Below are positions 45,751-54,445 of a stretch of DNA of 64,000 nt, piece by piece. The DNA lies in contig JADYUX010000001.1 of the NCBI GenBank assembly GCA_021532125.1, positions 1 to 64,000 of the forward strand. Reading direction: 5' to 3'. The notes beneath the pieces are model-generated. The model did no database searches and was not told the DNA's origin. It saw nothing but the letters and a program-made list of their open reading frames with translations. The position numbers and the translations under genes were made by a program. This stretch comes from Arcanobacterium haemolyticum (GTDB lineage Bacteria; Actinomycetota; Actinomycetes; Actinomycetales; Actinomycetaceae). The number at the start of each line of letters is the position of its first letter. The first letter of the stretch is position 1.

Positions 45751-46962
45751 GTGACTCGCGTACTACTTCTTGAGAACCCGTACACTTCCGCCGACGAAGT
45801 CCTGAGCAAGCCCGACTTCGAGATCACTCGCATCCCCGGGGCCCTCCAAGGTCACGACCTCATCGAGGCCCTCGACGGCGTCCAAATCTTAGGTATCCGG
45901 TCGAAAACCTACGTCTCGCGCGAGGTCATCGAAGCATGCCCCGACCTCGTCGCCATCGGCGCATTCTGCATCGGAACAAACCAAATCGACCTCGACGCAT
46001 GTAACGACCACGGTATCGCAGTCTTCAACGCTCCTTACGCCAACACCCGATCCGTCGTCGAACTTGCCCTTGCGGAAGCCATCGCGCTCACACGTCACAT
46101 TCCAGAAAAGAACGCCGCCCTCCACGCCGGACTCTGGGAAAAGTCCGCCAATGGCGCTCACGAAGTACGCGGGAAGACGCTTGGCATCGTCGGATACGGC
46201 TCCATCGGCACACAGCTCTCGATCCTCGCCGAGGCCCTCGGCATGCGCGTCGTCTTCTATGACATCTCTGAACGCCTCGCCATCGGCAACGCCAAGCGAG
46301 TGCGCTCCCTCGCCGAACTGCTCGCCCAATCAGATATCGTGTCGCTTCACGTCGATGGACGCCCCTCCAACGCAGGCTTCTTCGGCCGCACACAGTTCGA
46401 GCAGATGAAGAAGGGCTCCATCCTCATCAACCTCTCTCGCGGATCCATCGTCGATATTGATGCGCTCATCGACAAGCTCGACGACGGAACAATCGCAGGA
46501 GCCGGTATCGACGTCTTCCCCGACGAACCGGACGCCAACGGTGATCCCTTCGCCTCACCTCTTGCGGCGTACCGTAACGTCATTCTCACACCGCACATCG
46601 GCGGATCGACGCTTGAGGCCCAAGAATCCATCGGCTACTTCGTCGCCGGAAAACTCCTCGACTACTGGCGAAAAGGCGCCACGGAACTCTCCGTCAACAT
46701 CCCCAACATCGCCTCTGGCCCATCCCGCAAAGCCCTCTATCGCATCGCCTGGATACACCGCAACACACCGGGAGCTCTTGCGCGCGTCAATCAGATTTTC
46801 GCCGACGAAGGGGCCAACATCGACCGCCAGATTCTCGCTACTGAAGGCGAAGTCGGCTACATGGTGACCGATGTGAGTGAGGAGCTCCCCGCTAACGCCG
46901 TTGAGCAACTTGTCAGCTCCGAACAGAATATTCGTCTACGCGTCCTCCGCCGGGAGTACTAA
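45751..46962 (+). CDS. serA: D-3-phosphoglycerate dehydrogenase
   Basis: First step of serine synthesis from 3-phosphoglycerate. The 403-residue protein has the NAD fold VGYGSIGTQLS, the catalytic Arg in INLSRGSIVD, Glu in GIDVFPDEPDA and His in TPHIGGSTLEAQ, and a C-terminal ACT domain (about 330-403) for serine feedback. It resembles the short proteobacterial form (FCIGTNQIDLDAC), not the longer actinobacterial form with an extra ASB domain. It starts at GTG without a clear ribosome-binding site. Confidence 0.93.
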   Translation: MTRVLLLENPYTSADEVLSKPDFEITRIPGALQGHDLIEALDGVQILGIRSKTYVSREVIEACPDLVAIGAFCIGTNQIDLDACNDHGIAVFNAPYANTRSVVELALAEAIALTRHIPEKNAALHAGLWEKSANGAHEVRGKTLGIVGYGSIGTQLSILAEALGMRVVFYDISERLAIGNAKRVRSLAELLAQSDIVSLHVDGRPSNAGFFGRTQFEQMKKGSILINLSRGSIVDIDALIDKLDDGTIAGAGIDVFPDEPDANGDPFASPLAAYRNVILTPHIGGSTLEAQESIGYFVAGKLLDYWRKGATELSVNIPNIASGPSRKALYRIAWIHRNTPGALARVNQIFADEGANIDRQILATEGEVGYMVTDVSEELPANAVEQLVSSEQNIRLRVLRREY

Positions 46963-46965
46963 AGT
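46960..46965 (+). promoter_or_regulatory. -10 element of the acyl-CoA ligase gene
   Basis: TAAAGT overlapping the serA stop, 7 bases before the ATG at 46973; leaderless arrangement. Confidence 0.45.
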
Positions 46966-46972
46966 TGTGGGC

Positions 46973-48922
46973 ATGACCGATGCACCCGCCAGAGCACATT
47001 GCGTCCCGGGCGTTCCCGCCAGCATCGAACCTGTGCGTGAGCCCCTCGATTCGCTTCTATGGAAAGCAGCAAAGGATTTCCCTTCCCATATAGCGATCGA
47101 TTTCCTTGGCCGGACCATCACCTATGGAGAGCTTGCCCACGTCACCCGCAAAGCGGCCGGCGCTCTTTACCGCTGCGGAGTGCGTCAAGGCGATACGGTT
47201 GCGCTCATCATGCCGAACTGTCCACAGCACATCGTGGCGTATTACGCCGCCCTGAGCCTGGGTGCCACCGTCGCCGAGCATAATCCCCTTGCTCCCGCCG
47301 CTGAGCTTCACGAGCAGCTCGACCGTCACAAGGCTGTCGTCGTGGTCGCCTGGGAGCAGACCGTCGAAAAGCTCACCGAGGACGGCGACTTCCACGGGCA
47401 TACATACCTGGCTGTCGATCTTTCTCACGAGCTCCCCTTCACCTCACGTTTCCTCCTCAAGCTGCCTGTTGCCGCGGCGCAAGCACAGCGCGCAAAGCTG
47501 CGGGGGAAGGTACCACATGGAGTGTTATCTTTCGACCGTGTCGTTAAGAAGGCGCCGCCGCTCCCGTCGTCGTCGCTTGCAAGCGTGACAGATCTCGACC
47601 GGATCGCCGTGCTCATTCATACAGGCGGCACCACGGGAACGCCGAAGGCCGTCCAACTGACACATCGCAATCTCATGTCGAATATCGTCCAGACCTCGGT
47701 GTGGATCCAGGGCACGAAGCGGGGCGAGGAAGTGGTTGCGGGTGTGCTTCCTTTCTTCCACGCTTTCGGCCTGCAAACCGTGCTCGGTGTTGGCATTTAT
47801 ATCGGCGCGACCCTCCTCATTCTCCCTAACTTTGACGTTCCGGCTTTGCTCGCTGGGCAGCGCCGTCACCCCATCACTCTCTTCCCTGGCGTGGCTCCGA
47901 TGTTCGAGCGTATTCTCAAGCAGCAGGAGAAAGAAGCAGCCGCTGGGAAGCCGACTGATATCACGACGATTGCATGGGCCTTCTCCGGCGCTATGGCTCT
48001 CGATCCGGATCTTGCGCGCCGCTGGGAGGAGACTACAGGCGGTCTTATCATTGAGGGCTACGGTATGTCTGAGGCGAGTCCTATTATCGCCGGATCGCCA
48101 CTTTCCGCTGAGCGACGCCCTTCTACTCTCGGCGTGCCTTTCCCTTCGACCGATGTCCGCTTGGCCGACCCGGAGGATCTCTCGAAGGATGCGACTGATG
48201 TTGGCGAAGTCCTTGTGCGCGGCCCGCAAGTGTTTGCTGGCTACTACGGCGAGCCGGAGGAAACAGCCAACGTGATGTATGACGGTTGGCTGCGCACGGG
48301 CGATTTGGCTCGCTGGGATGATGGTTTCCTTGTGATGGCTGATCGCGCGAAAGAGATGATTATTCAGGGCGGATTTAACGTGTATCCGTCTCAGGTTGAA
48401 GATGCGATTAAGTCGATGCCTGGCGTGCGCGATGTTGCTGTTGTGGGGATGCCGGATGAGACTCGTGGCGAATCAGTCGTGGCCGTCTTGGTGTTGGAGC
48501 CGGGAGCGATGGTTGATTTGGATGCTGTGCGCCGGTGGACGCAGGATAAGCTCTCGCATTATGCGATGCCGAAGTCTATTGCGATTACCGACGAACTACC
48601 GCGTTCCCAGCTTGGTAAGGTGCAGCGCCGCTCGGTTCGCGACCAGCTTTCTGGCTATGAGTTGAAAGCCGGGCAGTGGCGTAAGCGCGCTGCTGAGCTT
48701 GGTGAGGCTACGTCGGAGCGAGTGGAGGCTCTCTCGGCTTCAGTTGCTGAACAGTGGAGTGCGGCGAAGGAACAGCTGTCGGCAACGCGTGATCAGCTTC
48801 AGGAGAAGCTGACGCAAGCTGGTGAGAAGATTTCACAGGCCTCGGAGCAAGTTGCGGCTAAGCTCATGCAAAAGCCTTCTCAGGAGGAGCCTTCGGACAA
48901 GGACGGCGAGCCTCAGGGCTGA
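46973..48922 (+). CDS. long-chain fatty acid--CoA ligase with coiled-coil tail
   Basis: AMP-forming acyl-CoA synthetase, 649 residues. Adenylation motifs are IHTGGTTGTPKAVQLTHRN, YGMSEASP, and DGWLRTGDLARWDDG, with the catalytic Lys in RSQLGKVQRR. After about residue 575 a charged helical tail of about 75 residues follows (SERVEALSASVAEQWSAAKE and on), likely coiled coil or amphipathic. The 3' half uses many more G/T-ending codons than the 5' half. The start at 46973 rests on the -10 spacing and family length. Confidence 0.9.
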   Translation: MTDAPARAHCVPGVPASIEPVREPLDSLLWKAAKDFPSHIAIDFLGRTITYGELAHVTRKAAGALYRCGVRQGDTVALIMPNCPQHIVAYYAALSLGATVAEHNPLAPAAELHEQLDRHKAVVVVAWEQTVEKLTEDGDFHGHTYLAVDLSHELPFTSRFLLKLPVAAAQAQRAKLRGKVPHGVLSFDRVVKKAPPLPSSSLASVTDLDRIAVLIHTGGTTGTPKAVQLTHRNLMSNIVQTSVWIQGTKRGEEVVAGVLPFFHAFGLQTVLGVGIYIGATLLILPNFDVPALLAGQRRHPITLFPGVAPMFERILKQQEKEAAAGKPTDITTIAWAFSGAMALDPDLARRWEETTGGLIIEGYGMSEASPIIAGSPLSAERRPSTLGVPFPSTDVRLADPEDLSKDATDVGEVLVRGPQVFAGYYGEPEETANVMYDGWLRTGDLARWDDGFLVMADRAKEMIIQGGFNVYPSQVEDAIKSMPGVRDVAVVGMPDETRGESVVAVLVLEPGAMVDLDAVRRWTQDKLSHYAMPKSIAITDELPRSQLGKVQRRSVRDQLSGYELKAGQWRKRAAELGEATSERVEALSASVAEQWSAAKEQLSATRDQLQEKLTQAGEKISQASEQVAAKLMQKPSQEEPSDKDGEPQG

Positions 48923-48933
48923 GGCATGCCCTT

Positions 48934-48962
48934 GGCAGCGCCGCCTATTGTGTGGCGCTGCC
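48934..48962. terminator. possible shared terminator between fadD-like gene and nrdR
   Basis: GGCAGCGCC (48934-48942) pairs with GGCGCTGCC (48954-48962), loop 11 bases, between convergent genes. The 11-mer GCCTATTGTGT occurs twice (48943-48953, 48960-48970), the second copy crossing the nrdR stop codon. T-tracts are absent. Confidence 0.4.
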
Positions 48963-49423
48963 TATTGTGTTGCGGTGTTCGTATCACGACGAAGCTGATT
49001 GATTGCTTCTTCGAAGTCGTCGAGATTTTCGAAGTTGGAGTAGACCGAGGCAAAACGCAGGTAGGCGATTGCGTCTAAAGATCGGAGTGGTTCAAGGATG
49101 GCGAGGCCGATCTCGTTTGTCGAGATCTGAGATGTGCCCGCGCCCCGGACTTTCTCTTCCACCTGGTTGGCAAGGATGGCGAGGTCATCTTGACTTACTG
49201 GCCTCCCCTGGCAGGCTTTGGCTACGCCAGAGATAATTTTGTCGACAGAGAACGGTTCAGTTGCACCGGAGCGTTTCACAACAGTGAGGCTGGCCGTTTC
49301 GGTAGTTGTGAATCGCCGTTTACATTCTGGACATTCACGACGACGACGAATGGACAGACCATCGTCGCTCGTACGCGAATCGATGACCCGTGAATCGGGA
49401 TGGTGACAAAATGGGCAATGCAC
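48962..49423 (-). CDS. nrdR: ribonucleotide reductase regulator NrdR
   Basis: ATP/dATP-sensing repressor of ribonucleotide reductase genes. The 153-residue protein has a zinc ribbon (C3, C6, C31, C34; [17 protein letters not shown] and [10 protein letters not shown]), an ATP-cone ([20 protein letters not shown]) and the C-terminal [15 protein letters not shown]. It starts at GTG with a TAGAAT six bases upstream. The nrdR-LysM-lexA arrangement matches mycobacteria. Confidence 0.95.
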   Translation of the reverse strand: MHCPFCHHPDSRVIDSRTSDDGLSIRRRRECPECKRRFTTTETASLTVVKRSGATEPFSVDKIISGVAKACQGRPVSQDDLAILANQVEEKVRGAGTSQISTNEIGLAILEPLRSLDAIAYLRFASVYSNFENLDDFEEAINQLRRDTNTATQ

Positions 49424-49429
49424 ACTGCG

Positions 49430-49435
49430 ATTCTA
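49430..49435 (-). promoter_or_regulatory. -10 element of nrdR, leaderless promoter
   Basis: TAGAAT on the minus strand, 6 bases before the GTG at 49423. Confidence 0.5.
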
Positions 49436-49603
49436 GCAACTCATCCTTTGTGCGCTCTCCCGCCACTGTATCTCCGCCTGGGAAGCCTATCGACGCCACC
49501 GTGGAATGAGGCAGCGATATCATCACTTCATCCCGCCCCGGAGGGCCCACTTCGCACTGTGCCCCCTCTGCAGGAGCCGAGCTCGGCGCATGAGATAAGG
49601 CAC

Positions 49604-50308
49604 TCAGTAAGTCGGAAGTTTGAGAACTTGGCCAACGTTGATGGAATCGGCTCCGATCCCGTTGAGTGCTTGAATATCTTCGATGACCGTGGCGACATCA
49701 GGGGCTCCCGGAACCGACGCTGCAATTGACCACAGCGTATCCCCCGCCTGAACAGTGAGCGAGGCGGGGGCAGAGCCCACAAAGTGCGAACCGATCACGA
49801 GACCGACAACAACAAGCACACTGACGACGAGGGCGCTCACCGCCACTCGAAGCACTGTATCGAGACGAGCGGACGTTGCCGGCAGTACAGCCCGCGCAGA
49901 CCGTACAGCCCGCGCCGGCCGCGCAGTAGCTTGTGCTGAGTTCATTCCTCCGGCACGCCCATCAACACGGACCTCATGCTCACCAACCCGACGGTAAGGC
50001 GCCATGGGGCGGCGTGCATATCGAACTGCCGGCCAATTCCCTTCAACGCGTGGCTTCACGACTCGCAAACGACCGGCGAGATCGGCTGACGCCGCTGACG
50101 GAGCTGAGGCGGCACTCGCAGCCGACTTAGCCGAAGGAACGCTTGCCGCGGTGGGAACGGCCCGGAGCTCTGCCGACTGGGCTCGCCGAGCAGCGTCCTG
50201 CGAGTTCCCGCCTTGAATAACACGTAGACGAGCAGCGCGTGACTGCTGGGGCAGGTAGCGCGGACGACGGCGATCTACCTGGACACGTGGGGCTTCCACA
50301 ACGCTCAT
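49604..50308 (-). CDS. LysM protein, probable SOS-induced division inhibitor
   Basis: A 234-residue protein with an Arg/Ala/Ser-rich cytoplasmic N-terminus, one membrane segment (about 152-175) and a C-terminal LysM domain (LTVQAGDTLWSIAASVPGAP to INVGQVLKLP). Position opposite lexA, topology and adjacent SOS boxes match Rv2719c of Mycobacterium and DivS/YneA-type proteins that delay septation after DNA damage. The ATG at 50308 is six bases from AAAGGA; the ATG at 50314 touches it. Confidence 0.85.
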   Translation of the reverse strand: MSVVEAPRVQVDRRRPRYLPQQSRAARLRVIQGGNSQDAARRAQSAELRAVPTAASVPSAKSAASAASAPSAASADLAGRLRVVKPRVEGNWPAVRYARRPMAPYRRVGEHEVRVDGRAGGMNSAQATARPARAVRSARAVLPATSARLDTVLRVAVSALVVSVLVVVGLVIGSHFVGSAPASLTVQAGDTLWSIAASVPGAPDVATVIEDIQALNGIGADSINVGQVLKLPTY

Positions 50309-50319
50309 CTTCATTCCTT

Positions 50320-50350
50320 TCGAACGATTGTTCGTCGAACATCTGTTTGA
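50320..50350. promoter_or_regulatory. two overlapping LexA (SOS) boxes
   Basis: TCGAAC-GATT-GTTCGT (50320-50335) and TCGAAC-ATCT-GTTTGA (50335-50350) each match 11 of 12 conserved positions of TCGAAC-N4-GTTCGA and share one base. They lie just upstream of the LysM gene. Confidence 0.8.
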
Positions 50351-50401
50351 ATTCTAGCTAGATGGGTTAAGGTTGTCTAGAACAAGATTTCGACTCGCCA
50401 T

Positions 50402-50417
50402 GCGAAATCCTGTTCGA
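50402..50417. promoter_or_regulatory. possible third LexA box near lexA
   Basis: GCGAAA-TCCT-GTTCGA: perfect right half, two mismatches in the left. Placed 75 bases before lexA, it could serve autoregulation. Confidence 0.4.
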
Positions 50418-50491
50418 AGGAAACCCGAACCGGCTAACCTAGGGGTATCAATCGCCGGCGACAAAATTTGAGGCATTTTTTGGAGGCATGA

Positions 50492-51190
50492 ATGGCTACG
50501 GCCAAACTCACAGACCGTCAGGCAGCCGTCCTCGCCTGTATTCGTACGCATTTTCTGCGTAACCACTACGCTCCGACGATCCGCGAGATTGGCGACGAAG
50601 TTGGGCTGTCCTCAACTTCATCCGTGAAATATCAGCTCGATTGCCTCGTTGAGCTCGGCTATCTGCGCCGCGATACACGCCGTCCGAGAACGATGGAGCT
50701 CACGGACGAAGGCCTCGCTTTTGGTGAGGAAGCTTCAGCTTCAGTGATCGAGCTACCCCTGCCCACGCCGCACCGCGATTCCTACCGAGACGGTGACGAA
50801 GAGGTTCCTATTGACCTCCCCGTTCAGGTCCCTGTTGTCGGCCGCATCGCCGCTGGTTCACCGATCCTCGCCGAGCAGGTCGTTGAGGACGTCTTCCCAG
50901 TTCCACGCCGTCTCACGGGCTCTGGTGATATGTTCGCCCTGCGCGTCTCTGGAGATTCCATGATTGAAGCCGCGATTTGTGACGGCGATTGGGTTGTCGT
51001 TCGTCGCCAATCCGTTGCTGAGAACGGCGAAATCGTAGCTGCCATGCTTGACGGCGAAGCCACAGTTAAAGTGCTCCAACGCAAGAATGGGCATGTCACC
51101 CTGCTGCCGTGCAACGAGGCCTACTCGCCTATCCCGGCAGACAACGCCCAGATTCTTGGCCGAGTAGTCACCGTTCTTCGAGCACTGTAG
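50492..51190 (+). CDS. lexA: SOS repressor LexA
   Basis: Represses DNA-damage genes and self-cleaves when RecA is activated. The 232-residue protein has an N-terminal winged helix (YAPTIREIGDEVGLSSTSSV), cleavage site Ala121-Gly122 (GRIAAGSP), nucleophile Ser156 (SGDSMIE) and base Lys193 (GEATVKVL). GGAGG precedes the ATG by five bases. Confidence 0.97.
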   Translation: MATAKLTDRQAAVLACIRTHFLRNHYAPTIREIGDEVGLSSTSSVKYQLDCLVELGYLRRDTRRPRTMELTDEGLAFGEEASASVIELPLPTPHRDSYRDGDEEVPIDLPVQVPVVGRIAAGSPILAEQVVEDVFPVPRRLTGSGDMFALRVSGDSMIEAAICDGDWVVVRRQSVAENGEIVAAMLDGEATVKVLQRKNGHVTLLPCNEAYSPIPADNAQILGRVVTVLRAL

Positions 51191-51263
51191 CAACAACTCT
51201 CCCGGCGCTTTGGCGGCTAGGCGGTAGGAACCACCTGAGCCCTTCCCGCCGAGCTTGACCATG

Positions 51264-51320
51264 GCGATAAAACACGTGTGCGGGTGGGATTTTGTCCCAC
51301 CCGCACACGTGTTTTATCGC
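51264..51320. terminator. bidirectional terminator, 26-bp perfect stem
   Basis: Left arm 51264-51289 and right arm 51295-51320 are fully complementary, with a 5-base TTTTG loop. The arms start GCGATAAAAC and end GTTTTATCGC, so both directions finish with GTTTTATCGC. It separates lexA (plus) from ldh (minus) and touches the ldh stop codon. Confidence 0.9.
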
Positions 51321-52343
51321 TCAGTATCCGAACTTGGCTGCAACCGCGCGAATCGAATCGGCCGAAGCGCGCAATCCGTCGTATTCACGCGGCGTCACGA
51401 CCGGCACAAGCCGCCGTCCAAGGCCATCACGGCCCACAACAGTCGGCACCGACATCGCCACATTCGAGATGCCCAGCCAATCGTCAAGCTGCGAAGAAAC
51501 TGGAAGGACACGGCGCTCGTCACGAAGAATCGTCGACACAATATGCGACACCGACAAACCAATCGCGTAGTTCGTCGCACCCTTACCATCAATGATGGTG
51601 TACGCGGAATTCACAACGTCACGGTGGATATCTTCACGCACCGCCTCATCAAGAAGGCCGCCATCGCGCGTCTGCCCCCACTGAAGCAGCGGAACAGCAC
51701 CGATCATGGCCGACGACCACAGCGGAATTTCCGAATCTCCGTGCTCGCCCACAATGTAGGCATGAACCGTCTGAGGGGCCACACCACACTGCTGAGCCAC
51801 AAGATAACGAAGCCGCGACGAATCCAGCACCGTTCCCGACCCAAAGAAGCGATCAGGGCTCAGACCCGAAATTTTCAAACCCGCGTACGTCACAACATCG
51901 ACGGGATTCGACACAATGAGGAAGATGGCATTCGGAGCCTGCTCAACTGCCTTCGGAAGAATCGACTTCATAATGTTGATCGTCGCACCGGCAAGATCGA
52001 GGCGAGACTGGCCAGGCTTTTGCTTAGCACCAGCCGTCACAACAACAACGTCAGAATCTTTGATGACGGCGATATCGTCGGAGCCTTCGACCGTCGAAAC
52101 TGGAGCGAACTGCGAGCCCTGAGCGATATCCAGAGCTTCGGCCTTAACCTTCTGCTCAGCGATATCAAACATCGCGTAGTGGCGCGCCACGCCCTTGATC
52201 ATCATGGCATAGGTACAAGCCGAGCCGACGGCTCCGGCGCCGATCACGGAAACTTTCGTATTAATATCGGCTGCCAGGTCATAGGGCTGAGTGGCCTCTA
52301 CCTGCTGCGGAGTAGCTGCCTCGGGAGTTTCTTGTTCAGACAC
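51321..52343 (-). CDS. ldh: L-lactate dehydrogenase
   Basis: Reduces pyruvate to L-lactate with NADH, the fermentative end step. The 340-residue protein has the NAD fold VSVIGAGAVGSACTYAM, the substrate loop with Gln in AKQKPGQSR (LDH rather than malate specificity), catalytic His in VGEHGDSEIPLWS and Arg in DSSRLRYLV. An N-terminal extension of about 28 residues precedes the fold. The GTG at 52343 is better spaced from GAGGT than the GTG at 52349. A TACAAT -10 lies at 52393-52398. Confidence 0.95.
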   Translation of the reverse strand: MSEQETPEAATPQQVEATQPYDLAADINTKVSVIGAGAVGSACTYAMMIKGVARHYAMFDIAEQKVKAEALDIAQGSQFAPVSTVEGSDDIAVIKDSDVVVVTAGAKQKPGQSRLDLAGATINIMKSILPKAVEQAPNAIFLIVSNPVDVVTYAGLKISGLSPDRFFGSGTVLDSSRLRYLVAQQCGVAPQTVHAYIVGEHGDSEIPLWSSAMIGAVPLLQWGQTRDGGLLDEAVREDIHRDVVNSAYTIIDGKGATNYAIGLSVSHIVSTILRDERRVLPVSSQLDDWLGISNVAMSVPTVVGRDGLGRRLVPVVTPREYDGLRASADSIRAVAAKFGY

Positions 52344-52498
52344 GTGCACCTCACAGAAAAACAGGGCAGGACTTCTTTCTGCCTACCCACCTATTGTACG
52401 TACGAGAACGGCTCAAAGCCTATGACTACGGCACTACCGTCAGTATTGTCTTTCTCCACCGATGATCGTGTAGCGAGTTCACCCATTCGCTCGGTGCC

Positions 52499-54445
52499 TT
52501 ATGCGCTGTCCGATCCTTCGGCCAGACGACGAAGTGCAGCGAGGGCCACATCGCGATCAGTTGTGCGCCATAGTGGCGGCATCGAGGCGAGGAGAAAGCC
52601 AGAATACCGGGCGGTCCTCAGGCGTGAATCGAGGACAGCGACCATTCCCCTATCATCTATTCGCCGTAAGAGGCGCCCAGCTCCCTGGGCTAGGAGAAGC
52701 GCCGCATGAGTTGCCGCGACTTCCATGAAGCCGTTGCCGCCGGATTCCCCTACCTTCTGGGTACGTGCCTGTGTCAGTGGCTCATTGGGCCTCGGAAATG
52801 GGATGCGGTCAATGATGACGAGGCGGCACGTATGACCGGGCACATCGACTCCCTGCCAGAGCGACAACGTACCGAAAAGGCTCGCCGATTCGTCGTCGGC
52901 AAACTGCCGAACCAAGGTCGGAAGCTGATCCTCACCTTGGAGGAAGATCGGCGTGTCGATGCGGTCACGCACGTATTCAGCAGCAGTCTCAGCCCCGCGC
53001 CTCGACGTAAACAGGCAGAGTGCGCCGCCGCCGGAGGCCTTAATGAGTTCGACCATATCGTCGAGTTGCTCGTTGCCATATCCTTCTTTCCCTGGCGGCG
53101 GGAGGTGAGCGGCAACATAGAGGATGCCTTGGCGCGGGTGGTCAAAGGGCGAGCCGACATCGAGGGAATCCCACGGCCCCTGGCTCGGATACATAAATCC
53201 CACCTCACGCGCGACGTGGGTAAACGAACCACCCACTTCCAAGGTAGCTGAGGTGAGTATGGCCGCTTTCCCTTCGAAAAGGGAATCGGCGAGTGAAGCC
53301 GAAACATCGAGCGGCGCAACGTACATTGAGGCGCGCTCGTCGAGGTCACGAGCGACCCACGGCACGAGTTTGCCCTCTCGCACCTCGTCGGAAAGCATAC
53401 GTTCGACAACGTCCGCCATCACGCTCACCCGATTGCGCGCCACAGCTTTCGCGGCGGCATCAGCTTCTTCTTTTCCAGGAAGAGCCGAGACATCGTCTGC
53501 GGCTTGCTGAAGCTCACCTAAGAGCCGGAGAAGCGCGTCATGCATCTGTGGCGTGAGGGAAAGAAGTCTCCCTTCGGGAACATCAGTGAGAGCGTCGTCA
53601 ATGAGATCGCCGGCTTCTTCAATCCCAGTCGCGAGGATTTTTTCACGACGAAGCAGCCGGGCTAGTCCATGTGCATCAGCTTTGGAAATGGACGCTGTCA
53701 GTTGATTTGTTACCCGATCAACAAGCTCGTGCGCCTCGTCAACAATGTACGCGGAGGCTTCGGGGAGCACGGGCGTACCTGCACTCTGGATACCGAGCAT
53801 CGAATGGTTTGTCACGACGAGATCCGCTTCGTCAGCTTCCTGGCGCGCCAGCATGGGGAAGCAGGAACCACGTAGCGGGCATTTCTGACCCACACACTCA
53901 GGTTTCGCAATGGAAACCTGACGCCAGGCTCGGTCGCTCACTCCGGGAACAAGATCGTCGCGGTCCCCCGTGTTCGTCGACATCGCCCACTCGCGCAGGC
54001 GAACAACTTCCTCCCCAGTGGCTGAGGCTCCGAACTCCCCTGATGCGCGCGACAAGAGCGCGTCGTCCTCGGGGTAGCCTCCTGCCGCTTTCCGCAGGCA
54101 CACATAGTTGTTCCACCCTTTGAGGAGGGCAACATGCGCTGTCTTGCCCGACAGATGTTCGAGAGCCGATACCACCCGGGGCGCGTCCTGCGTCATAATC
54201 TGACGCTGAAGTGCGAGCGTAGCAGTAGAGACGACGACTTTCTCCCCGGACTCTACCGCCCACCGCAACGCAGGGGCGAGATATCCGATTGATTTTCCGG
54301 TCCCTGTGCCCGCCTGAACAAGGATATGCCCGTCGGTATTGAGAGCCTCCTCGATGGCATGAGCCATCTGTTCTTGTCCCTCACGCCGAGCTCCACCAAG
54401 GCCGGAAACTACCTCACCGAGAAGCTCGTCAAGCTCGGTGCTCAC
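52499..54445 (-). CDS. dinG: DinG-type iron-sulfur DNA helicase
   Basis: XPD-like superfamily 2 helicase of 648 residues, acting on forked or structured DNA. Walker A AGTGTGKS (45-52), iron-sulfur cysteines in NNYVCLRKA and PECVGQKCPLRGSCF, VDEAH box in AYIVDEAHEL, then GTLSLWQGVDVPG and LLAQGAGRLLRR. It starts at GTG overlapping the hflX stop by 4 bases, suggesting co-transcription. No SOS box visible. Confidence 0.93.
   Translation of the reverse strand: MSTELDELLGEVVSGLGGARREGQEQMAHAIEEALNTDGHILVQAGTGTGKSIGYLAPALRWAVESGEKVVVSTATLALQRQIMTQDAPRVVSALEHLSGKTAHVALLKGWNNYVCLRKAAGGYPEDDALLSRASGEFGASATGEEVVRLREWAMSTNTGDRDDLVPGVSDRAWRQVSIAKPECVGQKCPLRGSCFPMLARQEADEADLVVTNHSMLGIQSAGTPVLPEASAYIVDEAHELVDRVTNQLTASISKADAHGLARLLRREKILATGIEEAGDLIDDALTDVPEGRLLSLTPQMHDALLRLLGELQQAADDVSALPGKEEADAAAKAVARNRVSVMADVVERMLSDEVREGKLVPWVARDLDERASMYVAPLDVSASLADSLFEGKAAILTSATLEVGGSFTHVAREVGFMYPSQGPWDSLDVGSPFDHPRQGILYVAAHLPPPGKEGYGNEQLDDMVELIKASGGGALCLFTSRRGAETAAEYVRDRIDTPIFLQGEDQLPTLVRQFADDESASLFGTLSLWQGVDVPGHTCRLVIIDRIPFPRPNEPLTQARTQKVGESGGNGFMEVAATHAALLLAQGAGRLLRRIDDRGMVAVLDSRLRTARYSGFLLASMPPLWRTTDRDVALAALRRLAEGSDSA

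Noticed and set aside
51255-52709. Long plus-strand frame across ldh
   Set aside because: Antisense shadow of ldh and the end of dinG; no ribosome-binding site and no family signature.
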